From Streptomyces sp. SLBN-31 (GTDB taxonomy: Bacteria; Actinomycetota; Actinomycetes; Streptomycetales; Streptomycetaceae), in assembly GCF_006715395.1 (NCBI RefSeq), contig NZ_VFNC01000001.1:124001-188000 (forward strand): DNA of 64,000 bases, given 5' to 3'. The notes below the pieces were generated by a model. That model was not told where the DNA came from. It did not search any database and worked only from the letters and a program-made list of their open reading frames with translations. Of this stretch, positions 9,207 to 18,226 are shown piece after piece (positions within the stretch are counted from its first letter, which is position 1; each line of letters begins with the position of its first letter). The position numbers were made by a program, and so were the translations under genes.

Positions 9207-9812
9207 ATGGCTGGACCCCAGCGCCGCGGAAGCGGTGCCGGTGGCGGCGAGCGGCGGGACCGGAAGGGCCGTGACGGCGGCGCTGCTGCCGCCGAGAAGA
9301 CCGCGTACGTTGAGCGCGTCGTCGCGATCAACCGCGTCGCCAAGGTTGTGAAGGGTGGTCGTCGCTTCAGCTTCACCGCGCTGGTCGTGGTGGGCGATGG
9401 TGACGGCACCGTGGGTGTCGGTTACGGCAAGGCCAAGGAGGTGCCGGCCGCCATCGCCAAGGGCGTTGAGGAGGCCAAGAAGCACTTCTTCAAGGTCCCC
9501 CGTATCCAGGGCACCATCCCGCACCCCATCCAGGGTGAGAAGGCTGCCGGCGTCGTGCTGCTCAAGCCCGCGTCCCCCGGTACCGGCGTTATCGCCGGTG
9601 GTCCGGTGCGTGCCGTGCTCGAGTGCGCCGGTATCCACGACATCCTGTCGAAGTCGCTCGGCTCCGACAACGCGATCAACATCGTGCACGCGACCGTGGA
9701 GGCCCTGAAGGGCCTGCAGCGCCCCGAGGAGGTCGCGGCCCGCCGTGGCCTGCCGCTCGAGGACGTCGCCCCCGCGGCTCTGCTGCGCGCTCGTGCCGGG
9801 GCGGGTGTGTGA
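9207..9812 (+). CDS. rpsE: 30S ribosomal protein S5
   Basis: 201 aa. A Gly/Arg-rich N-terminal extension of about 35 residues precedes the dsRBD-like core ([21 protein letters not shown]) and the C-terminal domain with [17 protein letters not shown]5 guards translational accuracy, and substitutions in the loop around VVKGGR are a known route to spectinomycin resistance. rpmD follows after 2 bp. Confidence 0.98.
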   Translation: MAGPQRRGSGAGGGERRDRKGRDGGAAAAEKTAYVERVVAINRVAKVVKGGRRFSFTALVVVGDGDGTVGVGYGKAKEVPAAIAKGVEEAKKHFFKVPRIQGTIPHPIQGEKAAGVVLLKPASPGTGVIAGGPVRAVLECAGIHDILSKSLGSDNAINIVHATVEALKGLQRPEEVAARRGLPLEDVAPAALLRARAGAGV

Positions 9813-9814
9813 TC

Positions 9815-9997
9815 ATGGCTCAGCTCAAGATCACACAGGTCAAGTCCTACATCGGCAGCAAGCAGAACCACCGTGACACCCTGCGCTCCCTTGGTCTCAA
9901 GGGCATCAACACGCAGGTCGTCAAGGAGGACCGCCCCGAGTTCCGCGGCATGGTGCACACCGTCCGCCACCTCGTGACGGTCGAGGAGGTCGACTGA
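9815..9997 (+). CDS. rpmD: 50S ribosomal protein L30
   Basis: 60 aa. It begins [20 protein letters not shown] and contains [10 protein letters not shown], the compact ferredoxin-like L30 fold found in bacteria with the short form. It lies between rpsE and rplO with 2-bp gaps on both sides, each new ATG sitting just after a TGATC-type junction, consistent with coupled translation. Confidence 0.97.
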   Translation: MAQLKITQVKSYIGSKQNHRDTLRSLGLKGINTQVVKEDRPEFRGMVHTVRHLVTVEEVD

Positions 9998-9999
9998 TC

Positions 10000-10455
10000 A
10001 TGGCGGAAAACAACCCGCTCAAGATCCACAACCTCCGTCCCGCCCCGGGCGCCAAGACCGCCAAGACCCGTGTCGGTCGTGGTGAGGCGTCGAAGGGTAA
10101 GACGGCCGGTCGTGGTACCAAGGGCACGAAGGCCCGTTACCAGGTTCCGGAGCGCTTCGAGGGTGGGCAGATGCCCCTCCACATGCGTCTTCCGAAGCTG
10201 AAGGGCTTCAAGAACCCGTTCAAGACCGAGTTCCAGGTCGTGAACCTCGACAAGCTGGCCGCGCTCTACCCCGAGGGTGGCGAGGTCACGGTCGAGGGTC
10301 TGGTGGCCAAGGGTGCCGTTCGCAAGAACAGCCTCGTCAAGGTCCTCGGCCAGGGTGAGATCTCCGTGGCGCTGCAGGTGACGGTCGACGCCGTCTCCGG
10401 CTCCGCCAAGGAGAAGATCACCGCCGCCGGCGGTACGGTCACCGAGCTCGTCTGA
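10000..10455 (+). CDS. rplO: 50S ribosomal protein L15
   Basis: 151 aa. The Gly/Lys/Arg-rich N-terminal extension ([20 protein letters not shown]) and [14 protein letters not shown] are characteristic. L15 is a late assembly protein of the 50S subunit. It is the last gene of the spc operon here; a strong hairpin and a 363-bp gap separate it from secY. Confidence 0.98.
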   Translation: MAENNPLKIHNLRPAPGAKTAKTRVGRGEASKGKTAGRGTKGTKARYQVPERFEGGQMPLHMRLPKLKGFKNPFKTEFQVVNLDKLAALYPEGGEVTVEGLVAKGAVRKNSLVKVLGQGEISVALQVTVDAVSGSAKEKITAAGGTVTELV

Positions 10456-10482
10456 GTTCCGGCGACACCGTCGCACACGTAA

Positions 10483-10524
10483 CAGAGGCCGGGCAGTTCT
10501 CCACGGGGAGCTGCCCGGCCTCTG
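10483..10524 (+). terminator. strong hairpin after rplO
   Basis: A perfect 14-bp stem (10483-10496 with 10511-10524, CAGAGGCCGGGCAG) continues, after a TT bulge, into CTCC/GGAG. No T-run follows, which is common for Streptomyces terminators. It marks the end of the spc operon. Confidence 0.8.
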
Positions 10525-10818
10525 CCGTAGAAAGTGGCCGGAAATGTACGGTCGTATTACCGGAAGTCAATACGGCTTGACCGCCACCGGGTGATGCTGC
10601 GGATCTCCACCGGCCCGTAACTGACCCACCCTTGACCTGCCGTCCCCCTCATGAACTTCACCTGGCTGCACAGGCGCTGTTAGAGTCCGTAAGTCCACCT
10701 GTGCCCGCGCGAGGTATGCCGTTCGGTGTCGGGGTGGTAGAAAACATCGTTCGGCCCTCTGGGCCATGTCAGACGACTAGTCCCTGCCGCGCGCGGCGCG
10801 GGGGTCGCAGGAGGAACC
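10525..10818 (+). other. secY upstream region, non-coding
   Basis: No gene is seen between the rplO terminator and secY. Two TTGACC hexamers (10577 and 10632) lack good -10 partners at normal spacing. TTCACC (10657-10662) with TAGAGT (10681-10686) at 18-bp spacing is the best promoter candidate, giving a leader of roughly 125 nt. GCAGGAGG just before the GTG is the secY ribosome-binding site. Confidence 0.5.
10657..10686 (+). promoter_or_regulatory. candidate secY promoter
   Basis: TTCACC (10657-10662), 18 bp, TAGAGT (10681-10686). A reasonable vegetative-type promoter in the right place, although the -35 box is imperfect. Confidence 0.4.
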
Positions 10819-12132
10819 GTGCTCACCGCGTTCGCCCGGGCGTTCAAGACGCCCGACCTGCGCAAGAAGCTGCTCTTCACGCTGGGCATCATCGTGGTGT
10901 ACCGCGTAGGTACCCACATCCCGATCCCGGGCGTGTCCTACACGGCCGTCCAGGAGTGCGTGAAGGAGGCCTCGGGCAACCAGGGTCTCTTCGGCATGAT
11001 CAACATGTTCAGCGGTGGCGCGCTGCTCCAGGTCACCGTCTTCGCCCTCGGCATCATGCCCTACATCACGGCCAGCATCATCCTGCAGCTGCTGACCGTG
11101 GTGATCCCGCGCCTGGAAGCCCTCAAGAAGGAGGGCCAGGCCGGCACGGCGAAGATCACGCAGTACACCCGCTATCTGACCGTGGCGCTCGCCATCCTGC
11201 AGGGCACCGGTCTGGTCGCCACCGCGCGCAGCGGCGCGCTGTTCAACGGCTGCCAGGTCGCCGGCCAGATCGTGCCGGACCGCTCGATCTTCTCCACCAT
11301 CACGATGGTCATCTGCATGACCGCGGGTACCGCCGTCGTCATGTGGCTCGGTGAGCTGATCACCGACCGCGGCATCGGCAACGGCATGTCGATCCTGATG
11401 TTCATCTCGATCGCCGCGACCTTCCCGTCCGCGCTGTGGGCGATCAAGAAGCAGGGCACCCTGGCCGACGGCTGGATCGAGTTCGGCACGGTCATCCTCG
11501 TCGGCCTGGTCATGGTCGGTCTGGTGGTCTTCGTCGAGCAGGCGCAGCGGCGCATTCCGGTGCAGTACGCGAAGCGCATGATCGGCCGTCGTTCCTACGG
11601 CGGTACGTCCACGTACATCCCGTTGAAGGTGAACCAGGCGGGTGTGATTCCCGTCATCTTCGCGTCGTCGCTGCTCTACATTCCCGCGCTGGTCGCTCAG
11701 TTCTCCGGTTCCCAGTCCGGCTGGAAAACGTGGGTCGAGCAGAATCTGACCAAGGGCGACCATCCGATTTACATCGTTTCGTACTTCTTGCTCATCGTGT
11801 TCTTCGCATTCTTCTATGTGGCGATCTCCTTCAACCCCGAGGAAGTCGCCGACAACATGAAGAAGTATGGTGGCTTCATCCCGGGCATCCGGGCTGGCCG
11901 ACCGACCGCTGAGTACCTCAGTTACGTGCTCAACCGGATCACCTGGCCGGGTTCGCTGTATCTGGGTCTGATCGCTCTCGTGCCGACGATGGCGTTGGTG
12001 GGCTTTGGGGCAAGCCAGAACTTCCCGTTCGGCGGGACCAGCATCCTGATCATCGTGGGTGTGGGTCTCGAGACGGTGAAGCAGATCGAGAGCCAGCTCC
12101 AGCAGCGCAATTACGAAGGGTTCCTCCGCTGA
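10819..12132 (+). CDS. secY: preprotein translocase subunit SecY
   Basis: 437 aa from a GTG preceded by AGGAGG. Ten membrane segments are expected; visible landmarks are the first segment (LLFTLGIIVVYRVGTHIPIPG), the plug region after it and the cytoplasmic loop with RRIPVQYAKR between segments 6 and 7. SecY forms the protein-conducting channel with SecE and SecG. The TGA overlaps the adk ATG by one base. Confidence 0.98.
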   Translation: MLTAFARAFKTPDLRKKLLFTLGIIVVYRVGTHIPIPGVSYTAVQECVKEASGNQGLFGMINMFSGGALLQVTVFALGIMPYITASIILQLLTVVIPRLEALKKEGQAGTAKITQYTRYLTVALAILQGTGLVATARSGALFNGCQVAGQIVPDRSIFSTITMVICMTAGTAVVMWLGELITDRGIGNGMSILMFISIAATFPSALWAIKKQGTLADGWIEFGTVILVGLVMVGLVVFVEQAQRRIPVQYAKRMIGRRSYGGTSTYIPLKVNQAGVIPVIFASSLLYIPALVAQFSGSQSGWKTWVEQNLTKGDHPIYIVSYFLLIVFFAFFYVAISFNPEEVADNMKKYGGFIPGIRAGRPTAEYLSYVLNRITWPGSLYLGLIALVPTMALVGFGASQNFPFGGTSILIIVGVGLETVKQIESQLQQRNYEGFLR

Positions 12133-12794
12133 TGCGAATCGTCCTCGTCGGGCCGCCCGGTGCCGGAAAGGGCACGCAGGCCACCCGCCTTGCCGGGAAG
12201 CTCTCGATCCCGCACATCTCCACGGGCGATCTGTTCCGCGCCAACATCAGCCGGCAGACGGAGCTCGGGAAACTCGCGAAGTCCTACATGGACGCGGGCA
12301 ACCTCGTTCCCGACGAGGTCACCATCGCGATGGCGAAGGACCGCATGGAACAGCCGGACGCCGAGGGCGGCTTCCTGCTGGACGGTTTCCCGCGCAACGT
12401 CTCGCAGGCCGAGGCGCTCGACGAGCTGCTCAAGACCGAGACCATCAAGCTGGACGCGGTACTCGACCTCGAGGTCCCCGAGGAAGAGGTCGTGAAGCGG
12501 ATCGCCGGCCGGCGCATCTGCCGCAACGACTCGGCGCACGTCTTCCACGTCTCCTACAGCCCCGCCAAGGAGGAAGGCGTCTGCGACGTCTGCGGCGGCG
12601 AGCTGTACCAGCGTGACGACGACTCCGAGGAGACCGTCCGCAAGCGGCTCGAGGTCTACCACACGCAGACCGAGCCGATCATCGACTACTACAAGGCGCA
12701 GGGCCTGGTCGTCACGATCTCCTCCCTGGGCCCGGTGGACGAGATCACGCAACGCGCCCTGGAGGCGCTCAAGCGCGAGGACGACGGCAAGTAG
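12132..12794 (+). CDS. adk: adenylate kinase
   Basis: 220 aa. It converts ATP and AMP into two ADP. The P-loop GPPGAGKGTQ is at residues 7-16, followed by the AMP-binding helix and the LID domain (about 125-165) that contains a Cys pair, CDVCGG, and an upstream Cys/His-containing strand, so the lid may bind zinc. It is translationally coupled to secY, a common arrangement in Gram-positive bacteria. Confidence 0.98.
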   Translation: MRIVLVGPPGAGKGTQATRLAGKLSIPHISTGDLFRANISRQTELGKLAKSYMDAGNLVPDEVTIAMAKDRMEQPDAEGGFLLDGFPRNVSQAEALDELLKTETIKLDAVLDLEVPEEEVVKRIAGRRICRNDSAHVFHVSYSPAKEEGVCDVCGGELYQRDDDSEETVRKRLEVYHTQTEPIIDYYKAQGLVVTISSLGPVDEITQRALEALKREDDGK

Positions 12795-12892
12795 ACGCCG
12801 GTCCGGTACGGCCGTGGCACCCGTATGGGCGTCACGGCCGTACTGTTGTGTACGTAATCGGACGACGTGAGTGACGGAGAGCGCAGGCCCCC

Positions 12893-13729
12893 ATGGTGCA
12901 GATCAAGACCCCCGAGCAGATCGCCAAGATGCGTGAGGCGGGACTGGTCGTCGCCGCCATCCACGCGGCCACCCGTGAGGCGGCGGTGCCCGGAGCCACC
13001 ACCAAGGACCTGGACGAGGTCGCCCGCAAGGTCCTCGCCGAGCACAACGCCAAGCCCAACTTCCTCGGCTACGGCGGCTTCCCGGCCACGATCTGCACGT
13101 CCGTCAACGAGGTCGTCGTCCACGGCATCCCCTCCGACGACGTCGTCCTCAAGGACGGCGACATCATCTCCATCGACTGCGGCGCGATCGTCGACGGCTG
13201 GCACGGGGACGCCGCCTACACGGCCTTCGTGGGGTCCGGCCACGCCCCCGAGCTGATCGAGCTCTCCCGGGTGACCGAGGAGTCGATGTGGGCCGGCATC
13301 GCGGCCATGAAGCTGGGCAACCGGCTCGTCGACGTCTCTCGGGCCATCGAGACCTACATCCGCCGCCAGCCGAAGCCGGGCGGCGGCAAGTACGGGATCA
13401 TCGAGGACTACGGCGGCCACGGCATCGGCACCGAGATGCACATGGACCCGCACCTGCTGAACTACGTCGACCGCCGGCGGGGGAAGGGGCCGAAGCTGGT
13501 CCCCGGCTTCTGCCTGGCCATCGAGCCGATGGTGTCCCTGGGCACGCCCAGGACCGAGGTCCTGTCCGACGACTGGACGGTCATCACCACGGACGGGACC
13601 TGGTCCTCGCACTGGGAGCACTCGGTCGCGCTGACCGAGGAGGGTCCGCTGGTCCTCACCGCCCCGGACGGGGGCAGGGCGAAGCTGGCGGAGCACGGAG
13701 TCACGGCCGCGCCGGATCCGCTGGCCTGA
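12893..13729 (+). CDS. map: type I methionine aminopeptidase
   Basis: 278 aa. It removes the initiator methionine from nascent proteins. The five metal ligands are visible: two Asp around SIDCGAIVDGWHGD, a His in GGHGIG, and two Glu in AIEPMVSLG and HWEHSVALTE. It lies 98 bp after adk. That gap has no obvious promoter, so the gene is probably the third member of a secY-adk-map unit. Confidence 0.96.
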   Translation: MVQIKTPEQIAKMREAGLVVAAIHAATREAAVPGATTKDLDEVARKVLAEHNAKPNFLGYGGFPATICTSVNEVVVHGIPSDDVVLKDGDIISIDCGAIVDGWHGDAAYTAFVGSGHAPELIELSRVTEESMWAGIAAMKLGNRLVDVSRAIETYIRRQPKPGGGKYGIIEDYGGHGIGTEMHMDPHLLNYVDRRRGKGPKLVPGFCLAIEPMVSLGTPRTEVLSDDWTVITTDGTWSSHWEHSVALTEEGPLVLTAPDGGRAKLAEHGVTAAPDPLA

Positions 13730-13773
13730 CGGCCGCGACCGCCTACCGGGGTGCCGCGACGCGGTCGTGCGGA

Positions 13774-13828
13774 GGCTGCCGGTGCGTGAGGGCTGGTCGC
13801 GCAGTTCCCCGCGCCCCTTACGGGGCGC
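13774..13828 (+). repeat. dispersed Streptomyces intergenic repeat, copy 1
   Basis: It starts GGCTGCCGGTGCGT, continues with the core GGCTGGTCGCGCAGTTCCCC, and ends in the hairpin GCGCCCC-TTAC-GGGGCGC (13811-13828). It lies between map and infA. Three related copies occur in this window, all in the same orientation and all in gaps after gene ends. Confidence 0.85.
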
Positions 13829-14001
13829 CACGGCTCGGCGCGCTTAAGGATCTCCCCCTCGGGGCATCCTTCCTCGATTCGTGTTTCCGGGTGCGCTGAC
13901 GTAGACTGACTCGTCGGCTCTCGTGCACCCGCATGTCCGCATGCGCCCTCAAGGGGAAAAGCAGGAGAGTCGATCAAGGTAGTCGATTCGAAGGGCGAAG
14001 C

Positions 14002-14223
14002 GTGGCCAAGAAGCAAGGTGCCATCGAGATCGAGGGCACTGTCGTCGAGTCTCTGCCGAACGCCATGTTCAAGGTCGAGCTCCAGAACGGCCACCAGGTC
14101 CTGGCACACATCAGCGGCAAGATGCGCATGCACTACATCCGCATCCTCCCTGACGACCGGGTCGTGGTGGAGCTGTCTCCGTACGACCTGACACGTGGCC
14201 GGATCGTCTACCGCTACAAGTAG
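14002..14223 (+). CDS. infA: translation initiation factor IF-1
   Basis: 73 aa from a GTG start. The single S1/OB domain begins [21 protein letters not shown] and ends [17 protein letters not shown], matching IF-1 for nearly its whole length. IF-1 binds the 30S A site during initiation. It lies upstream of rpmJ-rpsM-rpsK, the usual Gram-positive order. Confidence 0.98.
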   Translation: MAKKQGAIEIEGTVVESLPNAMFKVELQNGHQVLAHISGKMRMHYIRILPDDRVVVELSPYDLTRGRIVYRYK

Positions 14224-14282
14224 ATCTTGCCCGCACTCCGCCTCGGCGGGGTGGTGGCACTGACCCGGAGAACCTCAATCCC

Positions 14283-14396
14283 ATGAAGGTCAAGCCGAGC
14301 GTCAAGAAGATCTGCGACAAGTGCAGGGTGATCCGCCGTCACGGTCGGGTCATGGTCATCTGCGAGAACCCGCGCCACAAGCAGCGCCAGGGCTGA
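14283..14396 (+). CDS. rpmJ: 50S ribosomal protein L36, zinc-binding type
   Basis: 37 aa. It is the short L36 zinc ribbon with C11, C14, C27 and H32 as the expected ligands. Starting at ATG 14283 gives [14 protein letters not shown], the canonical N-terminus. It is 59 bp downstream of infA. Like rpsZ it is the zinc-dependent version of a protein for which streptomycetes often hold a zinc-free spare. Confidence 0.97.
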   Translation: MKVKPSVKKICDKCRVIRRHGRVMVICENPRHKQRQG

Positions 14397-14489
14397 CGCA
14401 CGATCGACCGTTCCCTCTGCATCGACATCGCAGGGATTCGCGCGACGCGAGCTGAATATGTTCATACGCAGAGCCCAAGTCGACACGGC

Positions 14490-14516
14490 TTGACACCCCC
14501 GGTTCGGAGGCCGGGG
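14490..14516 (+). promoter_or_regulatory. candidate regulatory element upstream of rpsM
   Basis: The 196-bp rpmJ-rpsM gap contains a consensus TTGACA (14490-14495) running into the hairpin CCCCGG-N8-CCGGGG (14497-14502/14511-14516). No good -10 box is found at 16-18 bp, so promoter function is uncertain. Confidence 0.3.
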
Positions 14517-14592
14517 ACCCGGTTCGTACCTGATACGGCGGCCGGGAACCGGCTCTGCGGAAGACCTCCGAAGATCACCAGGAGCCATTGAA

Positions 14593-14973
14593 GTGGCACG
14601 CGTTTCCGGTGTTGACATCCCGCGCGAAAAGCGCGTGGAGGTCGCCCTCACCTACGTGTTCGGCATCGGCCGGACCCTTTCGCAGCAGACGCTGGCGGAG
14701 ACGGGCATCGACCCGAACACCCGTGTTCGTGACCTGAGCGAAGAGCAGCTGGTCGCGATCCGCGAGTACGTGGACAACAACATCAAGACCGAGGGTGACC
14801 TCCGTCGCGAGATCCAGGCCGACATCCGCCGCAAGGTCGAGATCGGCTGCTACCAGGGTCTCCGTCACCGTCGTGGTCTGCCCGTCCGCGGTCAGCGCAC
14901 CAGCACCAACGCCCGCACCCGCAAGGGCCCGCGTCGCGCCATCGCCGGCAAGAAGAAGCCGGGCAAGAAGTAG
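14593..14973 (+). CDS. rpsM: 30S ribosomal protein S13
   Basis: 126 aa from a GTG with AGGAG at 14580. It starts [20 protein letters not shown] and has the C-terminal [15 protein letters not shown] followed by a Lys-rich tail that reaches the tRNA sites. S13 pairs with S19 in the 30S head and forms bridges to the 50S subunit. It opens the alpha operon. Confidence 0.98.
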   Translation: MARVSGVDIPREKRVEVALTYVFGIGRTLSQQTLAETGIDPNTRVRDLSEEQLVAIREYVDNNIKTEGDLRREIQADIRRKVEIGCYQGLRHRRGLPVRGQRTSTNARTRKGPRRAIAGKKKPGKK

Positions 14974-15043
14974 TCCTCAGCGGACAACGCTTCATCAGCG
15001 GTCTTCGCTGTAGGACCGACCACCTCCCCGTAGGAGTTTGTAG

Positions 15044-15448
15044 ATGCCCCCCAAGGGTCGTCAGGGCGCTGCCAAGAAGGTGCGCCGCAAGGAAAAGAAG
15101 AACGTCGCTCACGGCCACGCGCACATCAAGAGCACGTTCAACAACACGATCGTCTCCATCACGGACCCGTCCGGCAACGTGATCTCCTGGGCCTCCGCCG
15201 GCCACGTCGGCTTCAAGGGCTCCCGGAAGTCCACGCCGTTCGCCGCGCAGATGGCCGCCGAGTCGGCTGCCCGCCGCGCCCAGGAGCACGGCATGCGCAA
15301 GGTCGACGTGTTCGTGAAGGGCCCGGGTTCCGGTCGTGAGACCGCCATCCGTTCCCTGCAGGCCACGGGCCTCGAGGTCGGCTCCATCCAGGACGTGACC
15401 CCGACCCCGCACAACGGCTGCCGTCCGCCGAAGCGTCGCCGCGTCTGA
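15044..15448 (+). CDS. rpsK: 30S ribosomal protein S11
   Basis: 134 aa with [20 protein letters not shown] near residue 25 and the C-terminal signature [17 protein letters not shown]11 lines the platform next to the E site. It follows rpsM after 70 bp. The next gene is rpoA; rpsD, which sits between them in many bacteria, is absent here. Confidence 0.98.
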   Translation: MPPKGRQGAAKKVRRKEKKNVAHGHAHIKSTFNNTIVSITDPSGNVISWASAGHVGFKGSRKSTPFAAQMAAESAARRAQEHGMRKVDVFVKGPGSGRETAIRSLQATGLEVGSIQDVTPTPHNGCRPPKRRRV

Positions 15449-15470
15449 CGCACGGTCGCTTTGAGGATTC

Positions 15471-15505
15471 GGGCGGTACGGCTCCGTAAAAGGGCCGTAT
15501 CGCCC
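15471..15505 (+). promoter_or_regulatory. hairpin between rpsK and rpoA
   Basis: A 12-bp stem, one G-T wobble, pairs 15471-15482 (GGGCGGTACGGC) with 15494-15505. It may attenuate or process the message where rpsD would be in other operons. No T-run follows it. Confidence 0.5.
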
Positions 15506-15593
15506 GTACCCTTGCAGTACCCGCGCTTCTCACAGGGCGCGGTTTCCGTCGGGCGTCAAATAGCGGGCGTCCACGAATGAAGGATCTCCACAC

Positions 15594-16616
15594 ATGCTGA
15601 TCGCTCAGCGTCCCTCGTTGACCGAAGAGGTCGTCGACGAGTTCCGCTCCCGGTTCGTGATCGAGCCGCTGGAGCCGGGCTTCGGCTACACCCTCGGCAA
15701 CTCCCTCCGCCGCACCCTCCTGTCGTCGATCCCCGGCGCTGCTGTCACCAGCATCCGCATCGACGGCGTCCTGCACGAGTTCACCACCGTGCCGGGCGTC
15801 AAGGAGGACGTCACCGACCTGATCCTCAACATCAAGCAGCTGGTCGTGTCGTCCGAGCACGACGAGCCCGTTGTGATGTACCTGCGCAAGCAGGGTCCGG
15901 GTCTGGTCACCGCCGCCGACATCGCGCCCCCGGCCGGTGTCGAGGTGCACAACCCCGACCTCGTCCTCGCCACGCTCAACGGCAAGGGCAAGCTGGAGAT
16001 GGAGCTGACGGTCGAGCGTGGCCGGGGTTACGTCTCCGCCGTGCAGAACAAGCAGGTGGGCCAGGAGATCGGCCGTATCCCGGTCGACTCCATCTACAGC
16101 CCCGTGCTGAAGGTCACGTACAAGGTCGAGGCGACCCGTGTCGAGCAGCGCACCGACTTCGACAAGCTGATCGTCGACGTCGAGACCAAGCAGGCGATGC
16201 GTCCCCGTGACGCCATGGCCTCCGCCGGTAAGACCCTGGTCGAGCTGTTCGGTCTGGCCCGTGAGCTGAACATCGACGCCGAGGGCATCGACATGGGCCC
16301 GTCCCCGACGGACGCCGCCCTTGCCGCCGACCTGGCGCTGCCGATCGAGGAGCTGGAGCTCACGGTCCGCTCCTACAACTGCCTCAAGCGTGAGGGCATC
16401 CACTCCGTGGGTGAGCTCGTCGCGCGCTCCGAGGCCGACCTGCTCGACATTCGCAACTTCGGTGCGAAGTCGATCGACGAGGTCAAGGCGAAGCTGGCCG
16501 GCATGGGCCTGGCCCTCAAGGACAGCCCGCCCGGATTCGACCCCACGGCCGCTGCCGACGCCTTCGGCGCCGACGACGACGCGGACGCGGGTTTCGTGGA
16601 GACCGAGCAGTACTGA
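15594..16616 (+). CDS. rpoA: RNA polymerase alpha subunit
   Basis: 340 aa. The N-terminal dimerisation domain (about 1-230) contains [29 protein letters not shown]. The C-terminal helical domain (about 250-310) with [17 protein letters not shown] and [14 protein letters not shown] binds UP elements and activators. A short acidic tail ends the protein. It sits between rpsK and rplQ as in most bacteria. Confidence 0.98.
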   Translation: MLIAQRPSLTEEVVDEFRSRFVIEPLEPGFGYTLGNSLRRTLLSSIPGAAVTSIRIDGVLHEFTTVPGVKEDVTDLILNIKQLVVSSEHDEPVVMYLRKQGPGLVTAADIAPPAGVEVHNPDLVLATLNGKGKLEMELTVERGRGYVSAVQNKQVGQEIGRIPVDSIYSPVLKVTYKVEATRVEQRTDFDKLIVDVETKQAMRPRDAMASAGKTLVELFGLARELNIDAEGIDMGPSPTDAALAADLALPIEELELTVRSYNCLKREGIHSVGELVARSEADLLDIRNFGAKSIDEVKAKLAGMGLALKDSPPGFDPTAAADAFGADDDADAGFVETEQY

Positions 16617-16723
16617 GTCAGTACTGACCAGTGCTTGATCGGTCGATGCCGGTGAGCATCCGCTCATCGGGTTCCTGACCCCGGTACCTGACACGGCCGG
16701 GGCAGACACACAGGAGAAGAACA

Positions 16724-17218
16724 ATGCCGAAGCCCACCAAGGGTGCCCGTCTGGGCGGCAGCGCCGCGCACGAGAAGCTGCTCCTCGCGAACCTGGCGAA
16801 GAGCCTCTTCGAGCACGGCCGTATCACCACCACCGAGGCGAAGGCCCGCCGTCTGCGGCCGTACGCCGAGCGTCTGGTCACCAAGGCGAAGAAGGGCGAC
16901 CTTCACAACCGCCGTCAGGTGCTCCAGGTGATCACGGACAAGAGCGTCGTCCACACGCTCTTCACCGAGATCGGCCCGCGCTACGAGAACCGCCCGGGCG
17001 GCTACACCCGCATCACCAAGATCGGTAACCGCCGTGGCGACAACGCGCCCATGGCCGTCATCGAGCTGGTCGAGGCGCTGACGGTGGCGCAGCAGGCGAC
17101 CGGCGAGGCCGAGGCCGCGACGAAGCGTGCGGTCAAGGAGTCCGAGGAGGCCAAGGTCGAGGAGACCAAGGCCGACGAGGTCGTCGAGGACGCGAAGCCG
17201 GAGGCCGAGGAGGCGTAG
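16724..17218 (+). CDS. rplQ: 50S ribosomal protein L17 with acidic tail
   Basis: 164 aa. The L17 core (about 1-120) includes the [22 protein letters not shown] start and [19 protein letters not shown]. It is followed by about 45 residues rich in Glu, Ala and Lys that are absent from E. coli L17 (127 aa). L17 lies at the tunnel exit. It is the last gene of the alpha operon; a repeat and a strong terminator follow. Confidence 0.97.
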   Translation: MPKPTKGARLGGSAAHEKLLLANLAKSLFEHGRITTTEAKARRLRPYAERLVTKAKKGDLHNRRQVLQVITDKSVVHTLFTEIGPRYENRPGGYTRITKIGNRRGDNAPMAVIELVEALTVAQQATGEAEAATKRAVKESEEAKVEETKADEVVEDAKPEAEEA

Positions 17219-17228
17219 GCCGTCCTTG

Positions 17229-17282
17229 GGCTGCCGGTCCGTAGTGGCTGGTCGCGCAGTTCCCCGCGCCCCTGAAGGGGCG
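17229..17282 (+). repeat. dispersed Streptomyces intergenic repeat, copy 2
   Basis: GGCTGCCGGTCCGTAGT is followed by the shared core GGCTGGTCGCGCAGTTCCCC and CGCCCC-TGAA-GGGGCG. It lies between rplQ and its terminator hairpin. Confidence 0.85.
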
Positions 17283-17286
17283 TGAC

Positions 17287-17319
17287 AGTGGGCCCGTTCC
17301 TTCTTGGGACGGGCCCACT
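17287..17319 (+). terminator. rplQ terminator
   Basis: AGTGGGCCCGT (17287-17297) pairs with ACGGGCCCACT (17309-17319); the stem extends inward by three more pairs (one G-T wobble) to a TTCTT loop. Confidence 0.8.
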
Positions 17320-17343
17320 TGCCGTTCCTGAGAGGATCTCTGT

Positions 17344-18201
17344 GTGAGTGACGAAGTAGAGCCCGGGTATGTGCGGGTGCGGCTCGATCTTTCCTACGAC
17401 GGCACCGACTTCTCCGGCTGGGCCAAGCAGGCCGGTGGGCGGCGGACCGTGCAGGGGGAGATCGAGGACGCCCTGCGGACCGTCACGCGGTCGGGGGAGA
17501 CGTCGTACGAGCTGACCGTCGCCGGGCGGACGGATGCCGGGGTGCACGCCCGGGGCCAGGTGGCACACGTCGACCTGCCGGAGGCGGTCTGGCGTGAACA
17601 CCACGAGAAGCTGCTCAAGCGGCTCGCCGGGCGGCTGCCCAGGGACGTGCGGGTCTGGGCGCTCAGACAGGCGCCCAGCGGCTTCAACGCCCGGTTCTCG
17701 GCCGTCTGGCGGCGCTACGCGTACCGGGTGACGGACAACCCCGGCGGGGTCGATCCGCTGCTGCGCAACCACGTCCTGTGGCACGACTGGCCGCTCGACG
17801 TCGACGCCATGAACGAGGCGGCCGAGCGGCTGCTCGGGGAGCACGACTTCGCCGCGTACTGCAAGAAGCGGGAGGGCGCGACCACCATCCGCACGCTGCA
17901 GGAGCTCAGCCTGGTGCGCGGGGACGACGGGATCGTCACCGCCACCATCCGTGCCGACGCCTTCTGCCACAACATGGTGCGCTCCCTGATCGGGGCGCTG
18001 CTGTTCGTCGGCGACGGGCACCGGGGCCCGGAGTGGCCGGGCAAGGTGCTGGCCGCCGGGGTCAGGGACTCCGCCGTTCACGTCGTACGACCGCACGGGC
18101 TGACGCTGGAGGAGGTCGGCTACCCGGCCGACGGGCTGCTGGCCGCCCGGAACAAGGAGGCCCGCAACCGGCGGACGCTCCCTGGGGCGGCCTGCTGCTG
18201 A
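17344..18201 (+). CDS. truA: tRNA pseudouridine(38-40) synthase
   Basis: 285 aa from a GTG start with GAGAGG upstream. TruA isomerises uridines in the anticodon stem-loop. The catalytic aspartate is D64 in [14 protein letters not shown], and the N-terminal [17 protein letters not shown] is a family marker. It follows rplQ, as in many Gram-positive genomes. The protein is slightly longer than E. coli TruA (270 aa), with a basic C-terminal extension. Confidence 0.96.
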   Translation: MSDEVEPGYVRVRLDLSYDGTDFSGWAKQAGGRRTVQGEIEDALRTVTRSGETSYELTVAGRTDAGVHARGQVAHVDLPEAVWREHHEKLLKRLAGRLPRDVRVWALRQAPSGFNARFSAVWRRYAYRVTDNPGGVDPLLRNHVLWHDWPLDVDAMNEAAERLLGEHDFAAYCKKREGATTIRTLQELSLVRGDDGIVTATIRADAFCHNMVRSLIGALLFVGDGHRGPEWPGKVLAAGVRDSAVHVVRPHGLTLEEVGYPADGLLAARNKEARNRRTLPGAACC

Positions 18202-18226
18202 CCGCGGCGCCCGGGCGCCCGGCGTC

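Noticed and set aside
7722..9689. 655-codon minus-strand frame over rpsH-rpsE
   Set aside because: Antisense to conserved ribosomal genes; long open shadows are expected with this base composition.
10632..10637. TTGACC as the secY -35 box
   Set aside because: No TANNNT hexamer lies 16-18 bp downstream; the pair at 10657/10681 is a better candidate.
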